In this document: piece by piece, positions 17,260 through 25,539 of the stretch | How positions within the stretch are numbered: the first letter of the stretch is position 1 | Layout: each line of letters opens with the position of its first letter | Assembly (NCBI RefSeq): GCF_009861505.1 | Contig: NZ_WTFT01000009.1 | Coordinates: forward strand, 250,908-314,907 | Origin: Pseudomonas izuensis | Lineage (GTDB): Bacteria; Pseudomonadota; Gammaproteobacteria; Pseudomonadales; Pseudomonadaceae | Length of the DNA stretch: 64,000 nucleotides | Direction: 5' to 3' | Notes under the pieces: model-generated | Databases searched by the model: none | The model's input: the letters and a program-made list of their open reading frames with translations, nothing else | Told to the model about the DNA's origin: nothing | Program-made: the position numbers and the translations under genes

Positions 17260-19503
17260 TCAGGGCGTTCGGTTACGCCGCGTTTCGATGATGTTCGGCA
17301 ATTGGGAAATCCGTCCCAGCAACCGCCCCAGTGCATCCAGCCCCGGAATCTCGATGGTCAGGGACATCAGCGCCGTGTTGTCCTCCTTGTTCGAGCGGGT
17401 GTTGACCGCCAGCACGTTGATCCGCTCGTTGAGCAGCACCTGGGAAACGTCACGCAACAGCCCCGAACGGTCGTAGGCACGAATGACGATGTCCACCGGA
17501 TAGGTGAGCACCGGCACTGGCCCCCAGCTGACCTGGATGATCCGCTCCGGCTCACGGCCGCCCAATTGCAGCACCGAGGCGCAGTCCTGACGGTGAATAC
17601 TCACGCCGCGACCCTGGGTGATGTAACCGACGATCGCATCCCCCGGCAGCGGCTGGCAGCAGCCCGCCATCTGGGTCATCAGGTTGCCGACGCCCTGGAT
17701 CTGGATGTCGCCGCGCTTGCCCGGTTTGTAGCCAGTGGCCTTGCGCGGAATCAGTTCCAGCTGTTCATTGCCGCGTTCCGGCTCGACCAGTTGCTGCGCC
17801 AGGTTGACCAGTTGCGCCAGGCGCAAGTCGCCGGCACCGAGCGCGGCAAACATGTCCTCGGCGGTTTTCATGTTGGCCTTGTCGGCCAGCTTGTCGAAAT
17901 CCACCGCCGGCAGGCCGAGGCGATTGAGTTCACGTTCAAGCAGGGTTTTACCGGCGGCGACGTTCTGATCGCGCGCCTGCAACTTGAACCAGTGAACAAT
18001 CTTCGCCCGTGCCCGCGAGGTGGTGACGTAACCCAGGTTCGGGTTCAGCCAGTCGCGGCTCGGGGTGCCGTGCTTGCTGGTGATGATCTCGACCTGTTCA
18101 CCGGTTTGCAGGCTGTAGTTGAGCGGCACGATGCGCCCGTTGATCTTGGCGCCGCGGCAGTTGTGACCGATTTCGGTGTGCACGCGGTAGGCGAAATCCA
18201 GCGGCGTCGCGCCCTTCGGCAGGTCGATGGCATGACCGTCCGGGGTGAAGATGTAGACGCGATCAGGTTCGATATCGACCCGTAGCTGTTCCGCCAGGCC
18301 ACCGATATCGCCCAGCTCTTCGTGCCATTCGAGGACCTGACGCAGCCAGGAAATCTTCTCTTCGTAGTGATTGGAGCCGGACTTGACGTCGGTGCCCTTG
18401 TAGCGCCAGTGCGCACAAACGCCGAGTTCGGCTTCCTCGTGCATCGAGTGCGTACGGATCTGCACTTCCAGCACCTTGCCCTCGGGCCCGATCACCGCGG
18501 TGTGCAGCGAGCGGTAGCCGTTTTCCTTGGGGTTGGCGATGTAGTCGTCGAACTCTTTCGGGATGTGTCGCCACAAGGTGTGGACGATGCCGAGCGCGGT
18601 GTAGCAGTCGCGCATTTCCGGCACCAGCACGCGAACGGCACGCACGTCGTAGATCTGGCTGAACTCCAGACCCTTGCGCTGCATTTTGCGCCAGATCGAA
18701 TAGATGTGTTTGGCCCGGCCGCTGATGTCGGCGTCGACGCCGGTGGCCTGCAACTCGTTTTTCAGCTGGCTCATCACGTCGCTGATGAAGCGCTCGCGAT
18801 CCAGTCGCCGCTCGTGGAGCAATTTGGCGATCTGCTTGTACTGGTCCGGCTCCAGGTAACGGAAGGACAAATCCTCCAGTTCCCACTTGATATGACCGAT
18901 ACCCAGGCGATGGGCCAATGGCGCGTAGATGTCGAACACTTCGCGGGCCACGCGGTTGCGTTTTTCGTCATCGGCGGTTTTCACCGCACGAATTGCGCAG
19001 GTGCGTTCGGCCAGTTTGATCAGGGCGACGCGAACGTCGTCGACCATGGCCACCAGCATCTTGCGCAGGTTTTCCACCTGGCCCTGGGTGCCCATCACCA
19101 TGGATTTGCGCGGGCTCAGGCTGTCGCTGATCGCCGCCATGCGCTGCACGCCGTCAATGAGCTTGGCCACCACGGGACCAAAGCGCTGACTGACCGCCGG
19201 CAACGGAATCTGGCCTTCGCGCACGCCGCGGTACAGGACCGCCGCGACCAGCGAATCCTGATCCAGCTTGAGGTCGGCGAGAATCTCGGCGATTTCAAGG
19301 CCGGTGCGGAAACTCGAGTTGCCTTCTGACCACAAATTCTTTGCCGCATTGGCTTGTTGCTCAGCCTCGCGAGCGTACTCGCAGGCTTCCTTCAAGGCTT
19401 CGCGATCCAGTGCCAGATCGACACTGACCGCATGATCGAGCCATGCCTCGAGATTGATACTGCCGTCGGTGTTGATCGGCTGGTGTGCTCTCACCTGTAC
19501 CAT
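17260..19503 (-). CDS. relA: GTP pyrophosphokinase RelA
   Basis: A 747-residue long RSH protein that makes (p)ppGpp on stalled ribosomes. The N-terminal HD-like domain is degenerate (no HD pair; VLYRGVREGQIPLP in its place), which marks RelA rather than SpoT. The synthetase domain has GRAKHIYSIWRKMQRKG, the IYDVRAVRVLV segment and NPKENGYRSLHTAV (about residues 240-350). TGS (VYIFTPDGHAIDLPKGATPLDFAY), a Zn-finger-like region (CCQPLPGDAIVGYITQGRGVSIHRQDC) and a C-terminal ACT domain follow. ATG 19503 has GGAAGGTAAG upstream. It is 123 bp downstream of rlmD. Confidence 0.95.
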   Translation of the reverse strand: MVQVRAHQPINTDGSINLEAWLDHAVSVDLALDREALKEACEYAREAEQQANAAKNLWSEGNSSFRTGLEIAEILADLKLDQDSLVAAVLYRGVREGQIPLPAVSQRFGPVVAKLIDGVQRMAAISDSLSPRKSMVMGTQGQVENLRKMLVAMVDDVRVALIKLAERTCAIRAVKTADDEKRNRVAREVFDIYAPLAHRLGIGHIKWELEDLSFRYLEPDQYKQIAKLLHERRLDRERFISDVMSQLKNELQATGVDADISGRAKHIYSIWRKMQRKGLEFSQIYDVRAVRVLVPEMRDCYTALGIVHTLWRHIPKEFDDYIANPKENGYRSLHTAVIGPEGKVLEVQIRTHSMHEEAELGVCAHWRYKGTDVKSGSNHYEEKISWLRQVLEWHEELGDIGGLAEQLRVDIEPDRVYIFTPDGHAIDLPKGATPLDFAYRVHTEIGHNCRGAKINGRIVPLNYSLQTGEQVEIITSKHGTPSRDWLNPNLGYVTTSRARAKIVHWFKLQARDQNVAAGKTLLERELNRLGLPAVDFDKLADKANMKTAEDMFAALGAGDLRLAQLVNLAQQLVEPERGNEQLELIPRKATGYKPGKRGDIQIQGVGNLMTQMAGCCQPLPGDAIVGYITQGRGVSIHRQDCASVLQLGGREPERIIQVSWGPVPVLTYPVDIVIRAYDRSGLLRDVSQVLLNERINVLAVNTRSNKEDNTALMSLTIEIPGLDALGRLLGRISQLPNIIETRRNRTP

Positions 19504-19626
19504 CTTGCTTACCTTCCCTACGACGCAGATTCAATGCGTCAGAATCGCTGACCTTCGTTGCCCATGAGCCCACGTCGGGCTGGTGCGCGGCTGCACGGGC
19601 GGGCCAGTCGGACCAGACGAGCCTTC

Positions 19627-20979
19627 CTAGCTCGCTTCAAATAACGCCATGGCCTCGACATGTGCCGTTTGAGGAAACATATCGAGAATCCCGGCACGTT
19701 TTAACCGGTAGCCCTGCTTGATCAATTCGACCGTGTCGCGCGCCAGAGTTGCCGGGTTGCACGACACATACACCAACCGTTCGGCGCCCAGGGACTTGAG
19801 CTTGCGCACCACCTCGAAAGCACCGTCACGCGGTGGGTCCAAGAGTACCGCAGAAAAGCCTTCGCGCGCCCATTCGGCATCAGCCAGAGGCTGGGATAAA
19901 TCGGCCTGAAAAAACTGCGCATTATTCAGATTGTTGCTGACAGCGTTCGCGGCTGCCCGCTCGACCATCACCTGCACACCTTCCACCGCCACCACTTCGC
20001 GAACGGCCTGGGCCAACGGCAAGGCAAAGTTACCCAGGCCGCAGAACAGATCGAGCACTCGCTCATCCGCCGTCGGCTTCAACCATTCCAGAGCCTGGGC
20101 CACCATGGCTTCGTTGACCCCGGCGTTGACCTGGACGAAATCCCCGGGCCGATACGCCAACTCCAGGTTCCACTGTTCCAAACGATAGCCCAAGGATTGA
20201 CCGGCCTCGACCGGTTGTGGTTCACCGTCGCCATGCAGCCACAACTGGGCTTCATGGAACGCGCAGAAATCCTTGAGGATCGTCAGGTCGGCCTCGGACA
20301 GCGGCGCCATGTGCCGCAGCAAAACCGCTAGCGATGAACCGCTGAACAACTCCACATGCCCGAGTGCCTGGGGTTTGCTCAAGCGCCGCAACATCTCCGG
20401 CAAGCGGGTCATGATCGGTTGCAAGGGCTGTACCAGCACCAGGCATTCATCGATAGCGACGATATCCTGGCTGCCGGCGGCGCGGAAACCGACTTCGAGA
20501 TTCTTCGCCTTCATGTCCCAGCGCACCGCCACCCGGGCGCGACGGCGGTAAGCGAATTCCGGACCGCTCAAAGGCGCGGCCCATTCTTCGGGCTCGACGC
20601 CGGCGACCCTGGACAATTGCTCGGCGAGCATGCGCTGTTTCAGGGCGAGCTGTTCACTGTGAGGCAGATGTTGCACGCTGCAACCGCCGCAGCGGCCGGC
20701 ATGGGCGCACGGCGCCGGGCGGCGCAGTTCGCTGGCTTTGAACACCCGCTCGGTACGCGCCTCGACCACTTTACCGTGGGCACCGAGCACCCGCGCCTCG
20801 ACTTCCTCACCGGCCAATGCGCCGATGACGAACCAGGTGCGACCTTCGAAAAACGCGATACCGCGACCGTCGTTGGCCAGGCGCTCGATGGTCAGGCGCT
20901 GCTTTTTGCCGGTCGGGACTTGCGGGGCCTTGCTGCCGCCCGCGGGCTGGAAGCGCAGGCCTCTCTCATGCTTGGCCAT
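19627..20979 (-). CDS. rlmD: 23S rRNA (uracil-1939-C5)-methyltransferase RlmD
   Basis: A 450-residue SAM-dependent RNA methyltransferase. An N-terminal TRAM domain (residues 25-85) precedes the [4Fe-4S] cysteines [10 protein letters not shown] plus the later Cys in DECLVLV. The Rossmann motif I is [16 protein letters not shown]. The catalytic Cys is in [13 protein letters not shown] near the C terminus, with LLDPPRDGA before it. It overlaps the cysM stop by one base (TGATG) and precedes relA, the same cysM-rlmD-relA-mazG order as in P. aeruginosa. Confidence 0.94.
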   Translation of the reverse strand: MAKHERGLRFQPAGGSKAPQVPTGKKQRLTIERLANDGRGIAFFEGRTWFVIGALAGEEVEARVLGAHGKVVEARTERVFKASELRRPAPCAHAGRCGGCSVQHLPHSEQLALKQRMLAEQLSRVAGVEPEEWAAPLSGPEFAYRRRARVAVRWDMKAKNLEVGFRAAGSQDIVAIDECLVLVQPLQPIMTRLPEMLRRLSKPQALGHVELFSGSSLAVLLRHMAPLSEADLTILKDFCAFHEAQLWLHGDGEPQPVEAGQSLGYRLEQWNLELAYRPGDFVQVNAGVNEAMVAQALEWLKPTADERVLDLFCGLGNFALPLAQAVREVVAVEGVQVMVERAAANAVSNNLNNAQFFQADLSQPLADAEWAREGFSAVLLDPPRDGAFEVVRKLKSLGAERLVYVSCNPATLARDTVELIKQGYRLKRAGILDMFPQTAHVEAMALFEAS

Positions 20980-21881
20980 CAGTTGGGCGCGTCGAAAATG
21001 CCGGTCGACAGGTAACGGTCGCCACGGTCGCAGATGATCGCGACGATCACCGCGTTTTCAACTTCTTTGGACAGACGCAGCATGGCTGCCACGGCACCAC
21101 CCGACGACACGCCGCAGAAGATACCTTCCTCGCGGGCCAGACGACGGGTCACGTCCTCGGCTTCGCTTTGGGCCATGTCGACGATGCGGTCAACGCGATC
21201 AGCCTGGTAGATCTTCGGCAGGTATTCCTGGGGCCAGCGACGGATACCCGGAATGGCCGAACCTTCCATGGGCTGCAGACCGATGATCTGCACATTCTCG
21301 TTCTGCTCTTTCAAGTAGCGCGAGACGCCCATGATGGTGCCGGTGGTGCCCATGGAGCTGACGAAATGGGTGATGCTGCCTTCGGTCTGGCGCCAGATTT
21401 CCGGGCCCGTGCCGGTGTAGTGCGCCTCGGGGTTATCACCGTTGGCGAACTGGTCCAGCACCTTGCCGCGACCTTCCGCTTCCATGCGCTGGGCAAGGTC
21501 ACGGGCGCCTTCCATGCCTTGCTCCTGGGTGACCAGAATCAGCTCGGCACCGTAGGCGGTCATGGCGGCCTTGCGTTCGGCACTGGAGTTGTCCGGCATG
21601 ATCAGGATCATCTTGTAACCCTTGATCGCGGCGGCCATGGCCAGCGCGATCCCGGTATTACCCGAAGTCGCTTCGATCAGCGTATCGCCGGCGTGAATCT
21701 GCCCGCGCAACTCGGCGCGAGTGATCATCGACAGCGCCGGACGGTCCTTGACCGAACCCGCCGGGTTATTCCCTTCGAGCTTGAGCAAAAGGGTATTGCT
21801 GGTTTCGCCGGGCAGGCGCTGCAAACGGACCAGCGGAGTGTTGCCGACGCAATCGGCGATGGTTGGGTACTGCAAGGTCAT
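20979..21881 (-). CDS. cysM: Cysteine synthase B
   Basis: A 300-residue PLP enzyme of fold type II that makes cysteine from O-acetylserine and sulfide or thiosulfate. The PLP Lys is in [11 protein letters not shown] (about residue 44), TSGNTG is the substrate loop, and GTTGTIMG binds the PLP phosphate. It lacks the C-terminal extension of CysK, and the VKDRPA context is typical of CysM. Start ATG 21881 ([10 protein letters not shown]) was chosen by family length; the frame opens 22 codons earlier. The gene is first in the operon with rlmD. Confidence 0.94.
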   Translation of the reverse strand: MTLQYPTIADCVGNTPLVRLQRLPGETSNTLLLKLEGNNPAGSVKDRPALSMITRAELRGQIHAGDTLIEATSGNTGIALAMAAAIKGYKMILIMPDNSSAERKAAMTAYGAELILVTQEQGMEGARDLAQRMEAEGRGKVLDQFANGDNPEAHYTGTGPEIWRQTEGSITHFVSSMGTTGTIMGVSRYLKEQNENVQIIGLQPMEGSAIPGIRRWPQEYLPKIYQADRVDRIVDMAQSEAEDVTRRLAREEGIFCGVSSGGAVAAMLRLSKEVENAVIVAIICDRGDRYLSTGIFDAPN

Positions 21882-21989
21882 GGCGTATTCGCAATCCAGA
21901 CTGCGGGGGCGACTATCATACCGGCAAACCTTGGAAGGCCATATCACGCAAAGTATGGTGCTTATGGTTTATGGGAATAAGCGGCTGAT

Positions 21990-23012
21990 TCAGCCCTCTT
22001 CTGTTTGTGCGACATTCAAGGCATAGAACTCATGCAGCTTGGCCTGCAACAACTGTTTGTCCGGCAGTTGGACCTGATACTCCGCGATCAGCGCTGGTGA
22101 CAGGCTGCGGTTAAGGGCGTACTCGACGACCTCGTCATCCTTGCTGGCACAAAGCAATACACCGATTGCAGGGTTTTCATGAGGTTTACGTACTTCGCGA
22201 TCCAGGGCTTCCAGATAGAAGCCCAACTTACCCAGATACTCCGGCTCGAAACGCCCGACCTTGAGCTCGATGGCCACCAGGCAGTTGAGACCCCGATGAA
22301 AGAACAGCAAATCCAGCGCAAAATCACGCCCGCCGACTTGAACCGGGTATTGGGAGCCGACAAAGCAGAAATCGCGGCCCAGTTCGCTCAAAAACTCCTT
22401 GAGACGCGCCAACAAGCCCTGATGCAGATCAGTTTCGGCGTGGACGCCGGGCAGGTCGAGAAACTCGACCATGTAGGCGTCGCGGAATATCTCGAGTGCT
22501 GAGGGGTGGGTTTGTTTCAGAACTGCAGAGGCTTTGGCCGGCTGGGTCACACTGCGTTCAAACAGCGCAGCTTTGAACTGGCGCTCCAGCTCGCGCTTCG
22601 ACCATTTCTCCTGAACGGCCATTCGCAGATAAAATTCGCGCTCTTCCGGTCGTTTGCATTGGCCGAAGATGATCAAATTGTGTGACCAGGATAATTGTCG
22701 CGCCAGTGGTGCGACTTTTAACTCGGTGCGGTAGGTCTCATAAAACTGGCGCATGCGGAACAGGTTCGACCGAGTAAAACCACGTAGCCCCGGTTGAGTC
22801 TGAGCCAAATGCTCGGCCAATTGACCAACCACGGAATCACCCCATTCGGCTTTCTCCAGCTTGCGGCTGATATAAGCCCCAACCTGCCAGTACAACTCGA
22901 TCAGTTGAGTATTGACCGCCTGCAGAGCCTGTCGCCTGGCACTTTGAATCAGGGCAAGCACTTCATTGAAGCGGTCGTCGGTTGTACTGCCGGGCACCTG
23001 AGATACGGTCAT
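21990..23012 (-). CDS. YhcG-type PDDEXK nuclease, DUF1016 family
   Basis: A 340-residue protein with two parts. The N-terminal DUF1016 region (residues 1 to about 165) includes YWQVGAYISRKLEKAEWGDSVV and LSWSHNLIIFGQCKRPEEREFYLRMA. The C-terminal YhcG nuclease-like region includes RDFALDLLFFHRGLNCLVAIELKVGRFEPEYLGKL, where D...ExK fits a PD-(D/E)xK active site. ATG 23012 has AAGGAG at good spacing; the frame runs open into a REP element further up. In PAO1 I recall pirA in this position between cysM and pirS, so this gene looks like accessory DNA. Its role is unknown; relatives occur near defence loci. Confidence 0.85.
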   Translation of the reverse strand: MTVSQVPGSTTDDRFNEVLALIQSARRQALQAVNTQLIELYWQVGAYISRKLEKAEWGDSVVGQLAEHLAQTQPGLRGFTRSNLFRMRQFYETYRTELKVAPLARQLSWSHNLIIFGQCKRPEEREFYLRMAVQEKWSKRELERQFKAALFERSVTQPAKASAVLKQTHPSALEIFRDAYMVEFLDLPGVHAETDLHQGLLARLKEFLSELGRDFCFVGSQYPVQVGGRDFALDLLFFHRGLNCLVAIELKVGRFEPEYLGKLGFYLEALDREVRKPHENPAIGVLLCASKDDEVVEYALNRSLSPALIAEYQVQLPDKQLLQAKLHEFYALNVAQTEEG

Positions 23013-23149
23013 GCATGACTCCTTGAACATGAGTAAAAGCGTGAGCTTAAACCGCCAAGGACGCTTGAAATGACCGGTGATACCCTTTGGGAAAAGTCGT
23101 ACAGAATCTCGGGAACGCTCTGGCAAATTCACAGTGCTTGTTGTTGGGA

Positions 23150-23253
23150 GGCCTCTTCGCGAGCAAGCCCGCTCCCACAGGATCCCGAGATGATCAGATG
23201 ATTTGTGGTCGACACATATCCACTGTGGGAGCGGGCTTGCTCGCGAAGGCGCC
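23150..23253. repeat. Paired REP element (REPIN 5), overlapping the PirS-like 3' end
   Basis: A GCGAGCAAGCCCGCTCCCAC copy at the left pairs with GTGGGAGCGGGCTTGCTCGC at the right, GCTCC ends facing inwards. The right copy encodes the last residues of the sensor kinase gene that ends at 23194. Confidence 0.9.
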
Positions 23254-24615
23254 GTCAAATACACCACCATCATTGGCAACCAACCGCATATTCATCCGCA
23301 ACCCCGCCCCAGTGTTCTGCGCCCAAAGCCTCCCACCCTGCCGCTGCACCGCATTCCTGGCAATACTCAACCCCAACCCAAACCCGCCATCCCCCGGTCG
23401 CGAACCGTCGAGGCGGGTGAAGGGCAAGAAGATCCGTTCCAGATCCGCTTCCGCCACACCACCACCCTGATCCTCCAGCCACAGATGCCAATACTTGCCA
23501 TCACGTCGCCCACCTAGCGTGACCACACCGCCCTCAGGGGAATGGCGAATCGCATTGCGCAGCATGTTTTCCAACGCCTGAGCCAGCGTATTGAGATGCC
23601 CGCGCACCCAGCAGGATGAGTCCACCGAGCACTGCAATTGCCCGCCCGGCCAGCAGCTTTCATAGCAGGCGTTTTCCGTGAGCATCTCCCACAGTGCCTG
23701 GACCTGGATCGCTTCGTCGGGCAAGCGGGTGCGTTCGGTGTCGAGCCAGGCCAGTTGCAGGGTGTCTTCCACCAGCCGCTGCATGCCGTCGACCTCACGG
23801 CCGATGCGCTCGCGCAATGGCTCCAGATCCTGCTCGCTTTCACTGGCAACCCGCAGGCGACTCAGTGGCGTGCGCAATTCATGGGACAGGTCGCGCAGCA
23901 ATTGCTGCTGCAAGGTCACGGTACTTTGCAGGCGTTCAGCCATGTGATCGAACGCCCTGCCCAGTTCGCCCAATTCATCGGAACGATTGGTGGTGCGACT
24001 CGACAACCGGACATTCAATTGATCGGCGCGCCAGGCATTGGCTTGCGCACGCAGGTGATTGAGCGGCACGACCAGTACGCGGTACAGCCCAACGCACAAC
24101 AATAAAGTGAACAGCCCTGGAATGACCCCATTAGTAATCACGCGCCAGAACACTTGATAGCGCCCGGGTATAAAACGTTCGGGCAGTTCGATCACCAGGC
24201 TGCCGGCAGAGGGGTCGCGGGGAAACGGCACGCGCATCCAGGGCCGGCCTTTCTTGTGAATGGGCCAATCCAGGCCGCGCAGGAAGGTCAGGTGCTCGAT
24301 TTCCTTTTCCGTCAGCGGTTGGCTGCTCAAGGATTGCAAATCCCCGCCGATGACACCGACCCAACTCTTTTCGCGCTGCTGCATGCTTTGCAACCAGCGA
24401 TCGACGCCGTCGCGCTGGCGTTGCCGCCATGCCCGGTCGGCTTCGGCGGCATAGCGTGTCAGGGTGCCGCGAGCCTCATCCGACAGGAACTGGTTGCGCT
24501 CTTCCATGTACCGGCCCCAGGACCAGCTCAACCAGATCATCAGCAGACAGAACGCCACCAGCAGGCAGGCCAGCTTCCAGAACAGCGAGTGCCGCCCCGG
24601 CAACTTACATTTCAT
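23194..24615 (-). CDS. Two-component sensor histidine kinase, PirS-like
   Basis: A 473-residue classical sensor kinase. Order: TM1 (about 13-33, WKLACLLVAFCLLMIWLSW), periplasmic domain (about 34-155), TM2 (VITNGVIPGLFTLLLCVGLYRVLVV), HAMP, HisKA (LLRDLSHELRTPLSRLR), HATPase (NMLRNAIRHS, EDQGGGV, GFGLGLSI). It overlaps the end of the response-regulator gene. In P. aeruginosa the pair between gacS and cysM is PirR/PirS, which controls the ferric-enterobactin receptor PirA; position and orientation suggest orthology. The last 20 or so residues (AFASKPAPTVD...) are read through a REP element. GTG 24624 is an alternative start. Confidence 0.82.
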   Translation of the reverse strand: MKCKLPGRHSLFWKLACLLVAFCLLMIWLSWSWGRYMEERNQFLSDEARGTLTRYAAEADRAWRQRQRDGVDRWLQSMQQREKSWVGVIGGDLQSLSSQPLTEKEIEHLTFLRGLDWPIHKKGRPWMRVPFPRDPSAGSLVIELPERFIPGRYQVFWRVITNGVIPGLFTLLLCVGLYRVLVVPLNHLRAQANAWRADQLNVRLSSRTTNRSDELGELGRAFDHMAERLQSTVTLQQQLLRDLSHELRTPLSRLRVASESEQDLEPLRERIGREVDGMQRLVEDTLQLAWLDTERTRLPDEAIQVQALWEMLTENACYESCWPGGQLQCSVDSSCWVRGHLNTLAQALENMLRNAIRHSPEGGVVTLGGRRDGKYWHLWLEDQGGGVAEADLERIFLPFTRLDGSRPGDGGFGLGLSIARNAVQRQGGRLWAQNTGAGLRMNMRLVANDGGVFDGAFASKPAPTVDMCRPQII

Positions 24616-25324
24616 CGCCGGCACTCAGGATGTAGCCCTTGCCCCACACCGTGCGCACTTCGCGTTCGGTGTAGCCGACGGCCTTGAGCTTGCGACGGAT
24701 CTGGCTGATATGCATGTCCAGGCTGCGGTCATGGGCCGCGTAGCCCCGTTGCAGCACATGCTGATAAAGGAAGGCTTTGCTCAACACTTCATCGCCGTTG
24801 CGATTCAGGGTTTCCAGCAACCGGTACTCGCTGCGGGTCAGGCCAGCAGCGAGTTCGCCGTAGAACACCTCGAACAGTCCATCGTCGAAACGCAGGCTGT
24901 CCGCCACCGGGGCAACGGCCGTCTGTGTCGGACGACGGTCCAGTGCAACCCGGCGCAGTATCGCTTCGATGCGCACCCGCAACTCGATCATGCTGAAAGG
25001 CTTGGGCAGGTAGTCATCGGCCCCCAGGCGAAAACCGCTGACGCGATCCGCCTCGGCACCCAGCGCCGACATCAGCAACACCGGCGTGGAATGACTCTGG
25101 CGCAGTTGAGTCAGCACCGAGAGCCCGTCCAGGCCGGGGAGCAGAATGTCCATCAGCACCACGTCGAAAGGTTGCTGAAGTGCAGCGTCCAGTCCTTCCC
25201 GGCCGTTCTGACACCAGGTCACCTGAAAGCCGCTACGGCCCAGATGCTCGTGAACATAGGCACCGAGTACGAGGTCGTCTTCGATGGAGAGGATACGGGG
25301 ATGGCCGGACGTGATGGGAGTCAT
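24605..25324 (-). CDS. OmpR-family response regulator, PirR-like
   Basis: A 239-residue DNA-binding response regulator. The receiver domain has acidic pocket SIEDD, phospho-acceptor D59 (VVLMDILLPGLDG) and Lys in DDYLPKPF. The C-terminal winged helix has LTRSEYRLLETLNRNGDEVLSK, DRSLDMHISQIRRKL and VWGKGYIL. It is expected to act with the overlapping sensor kinase. Upstream, two tandem Fur-like boxes at 25332-25363 suggest iron control, in line with the PirRS assignment. ATG 25324 was chosen; TTG 25336 is possible. Confidence 0.85.
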   Translation of the reverse strand: MTPITSGHPRILSIEDDLVLGAYVHEHLGRSGFQVTWCQNGREGLDAALQQPFDVVLMDILLPGLDGLSVLTQLRQSHSTPVLLMSALGAEADRVSGFRLGADDYLPKPFSMIELRVRIEAILRRVALDRRPTQTAVAPVADSLRFDDGLFEVFYGELAAGLTRSEYRLLETLNRNGDEVLSKAFLYQHVLQRGYAAHDRSLDMHISQIRRKLKAVGYTEREVRTVWGKGYILSAGDEM

Positions 25325-25331
25325 GAGTATC

Positions 25332-25363
25332 TGCAAATAATTCTCAGTTGATAATTATTCAAG
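25332..25363. promoter_or_regulatory. Two adjacent Fur-like boxes
   Basis: TGCAAATAATTCTCA (25332-25346) and TGATAATTATTCAAG (25349-25363) match 11 and 10 of the 14 specified positions of the 7-1-7 Fur consensus TGATAATnATTATCA. They lie immediately upstream of the PirR-like gene. The left one nearly touches the start codon, as expected for repression. Confidence 0.5.
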
Positions 25364-25539
25364 ATTGCGCCGCACAGGGCAACCCACGGCTTTGCCTCGC
25401 ACTCAAAAGTGCCGAGCCGACCGATGAATGACGACGTCAATTTTACGAGGATTGACCGCCTGCAAATCGCTACACTGCCCAGGTGACGCGTGCCGGACGC
25501 ACGTGCGGGTCTATAAATAGCTGGATGCGGGAGAGAGGC

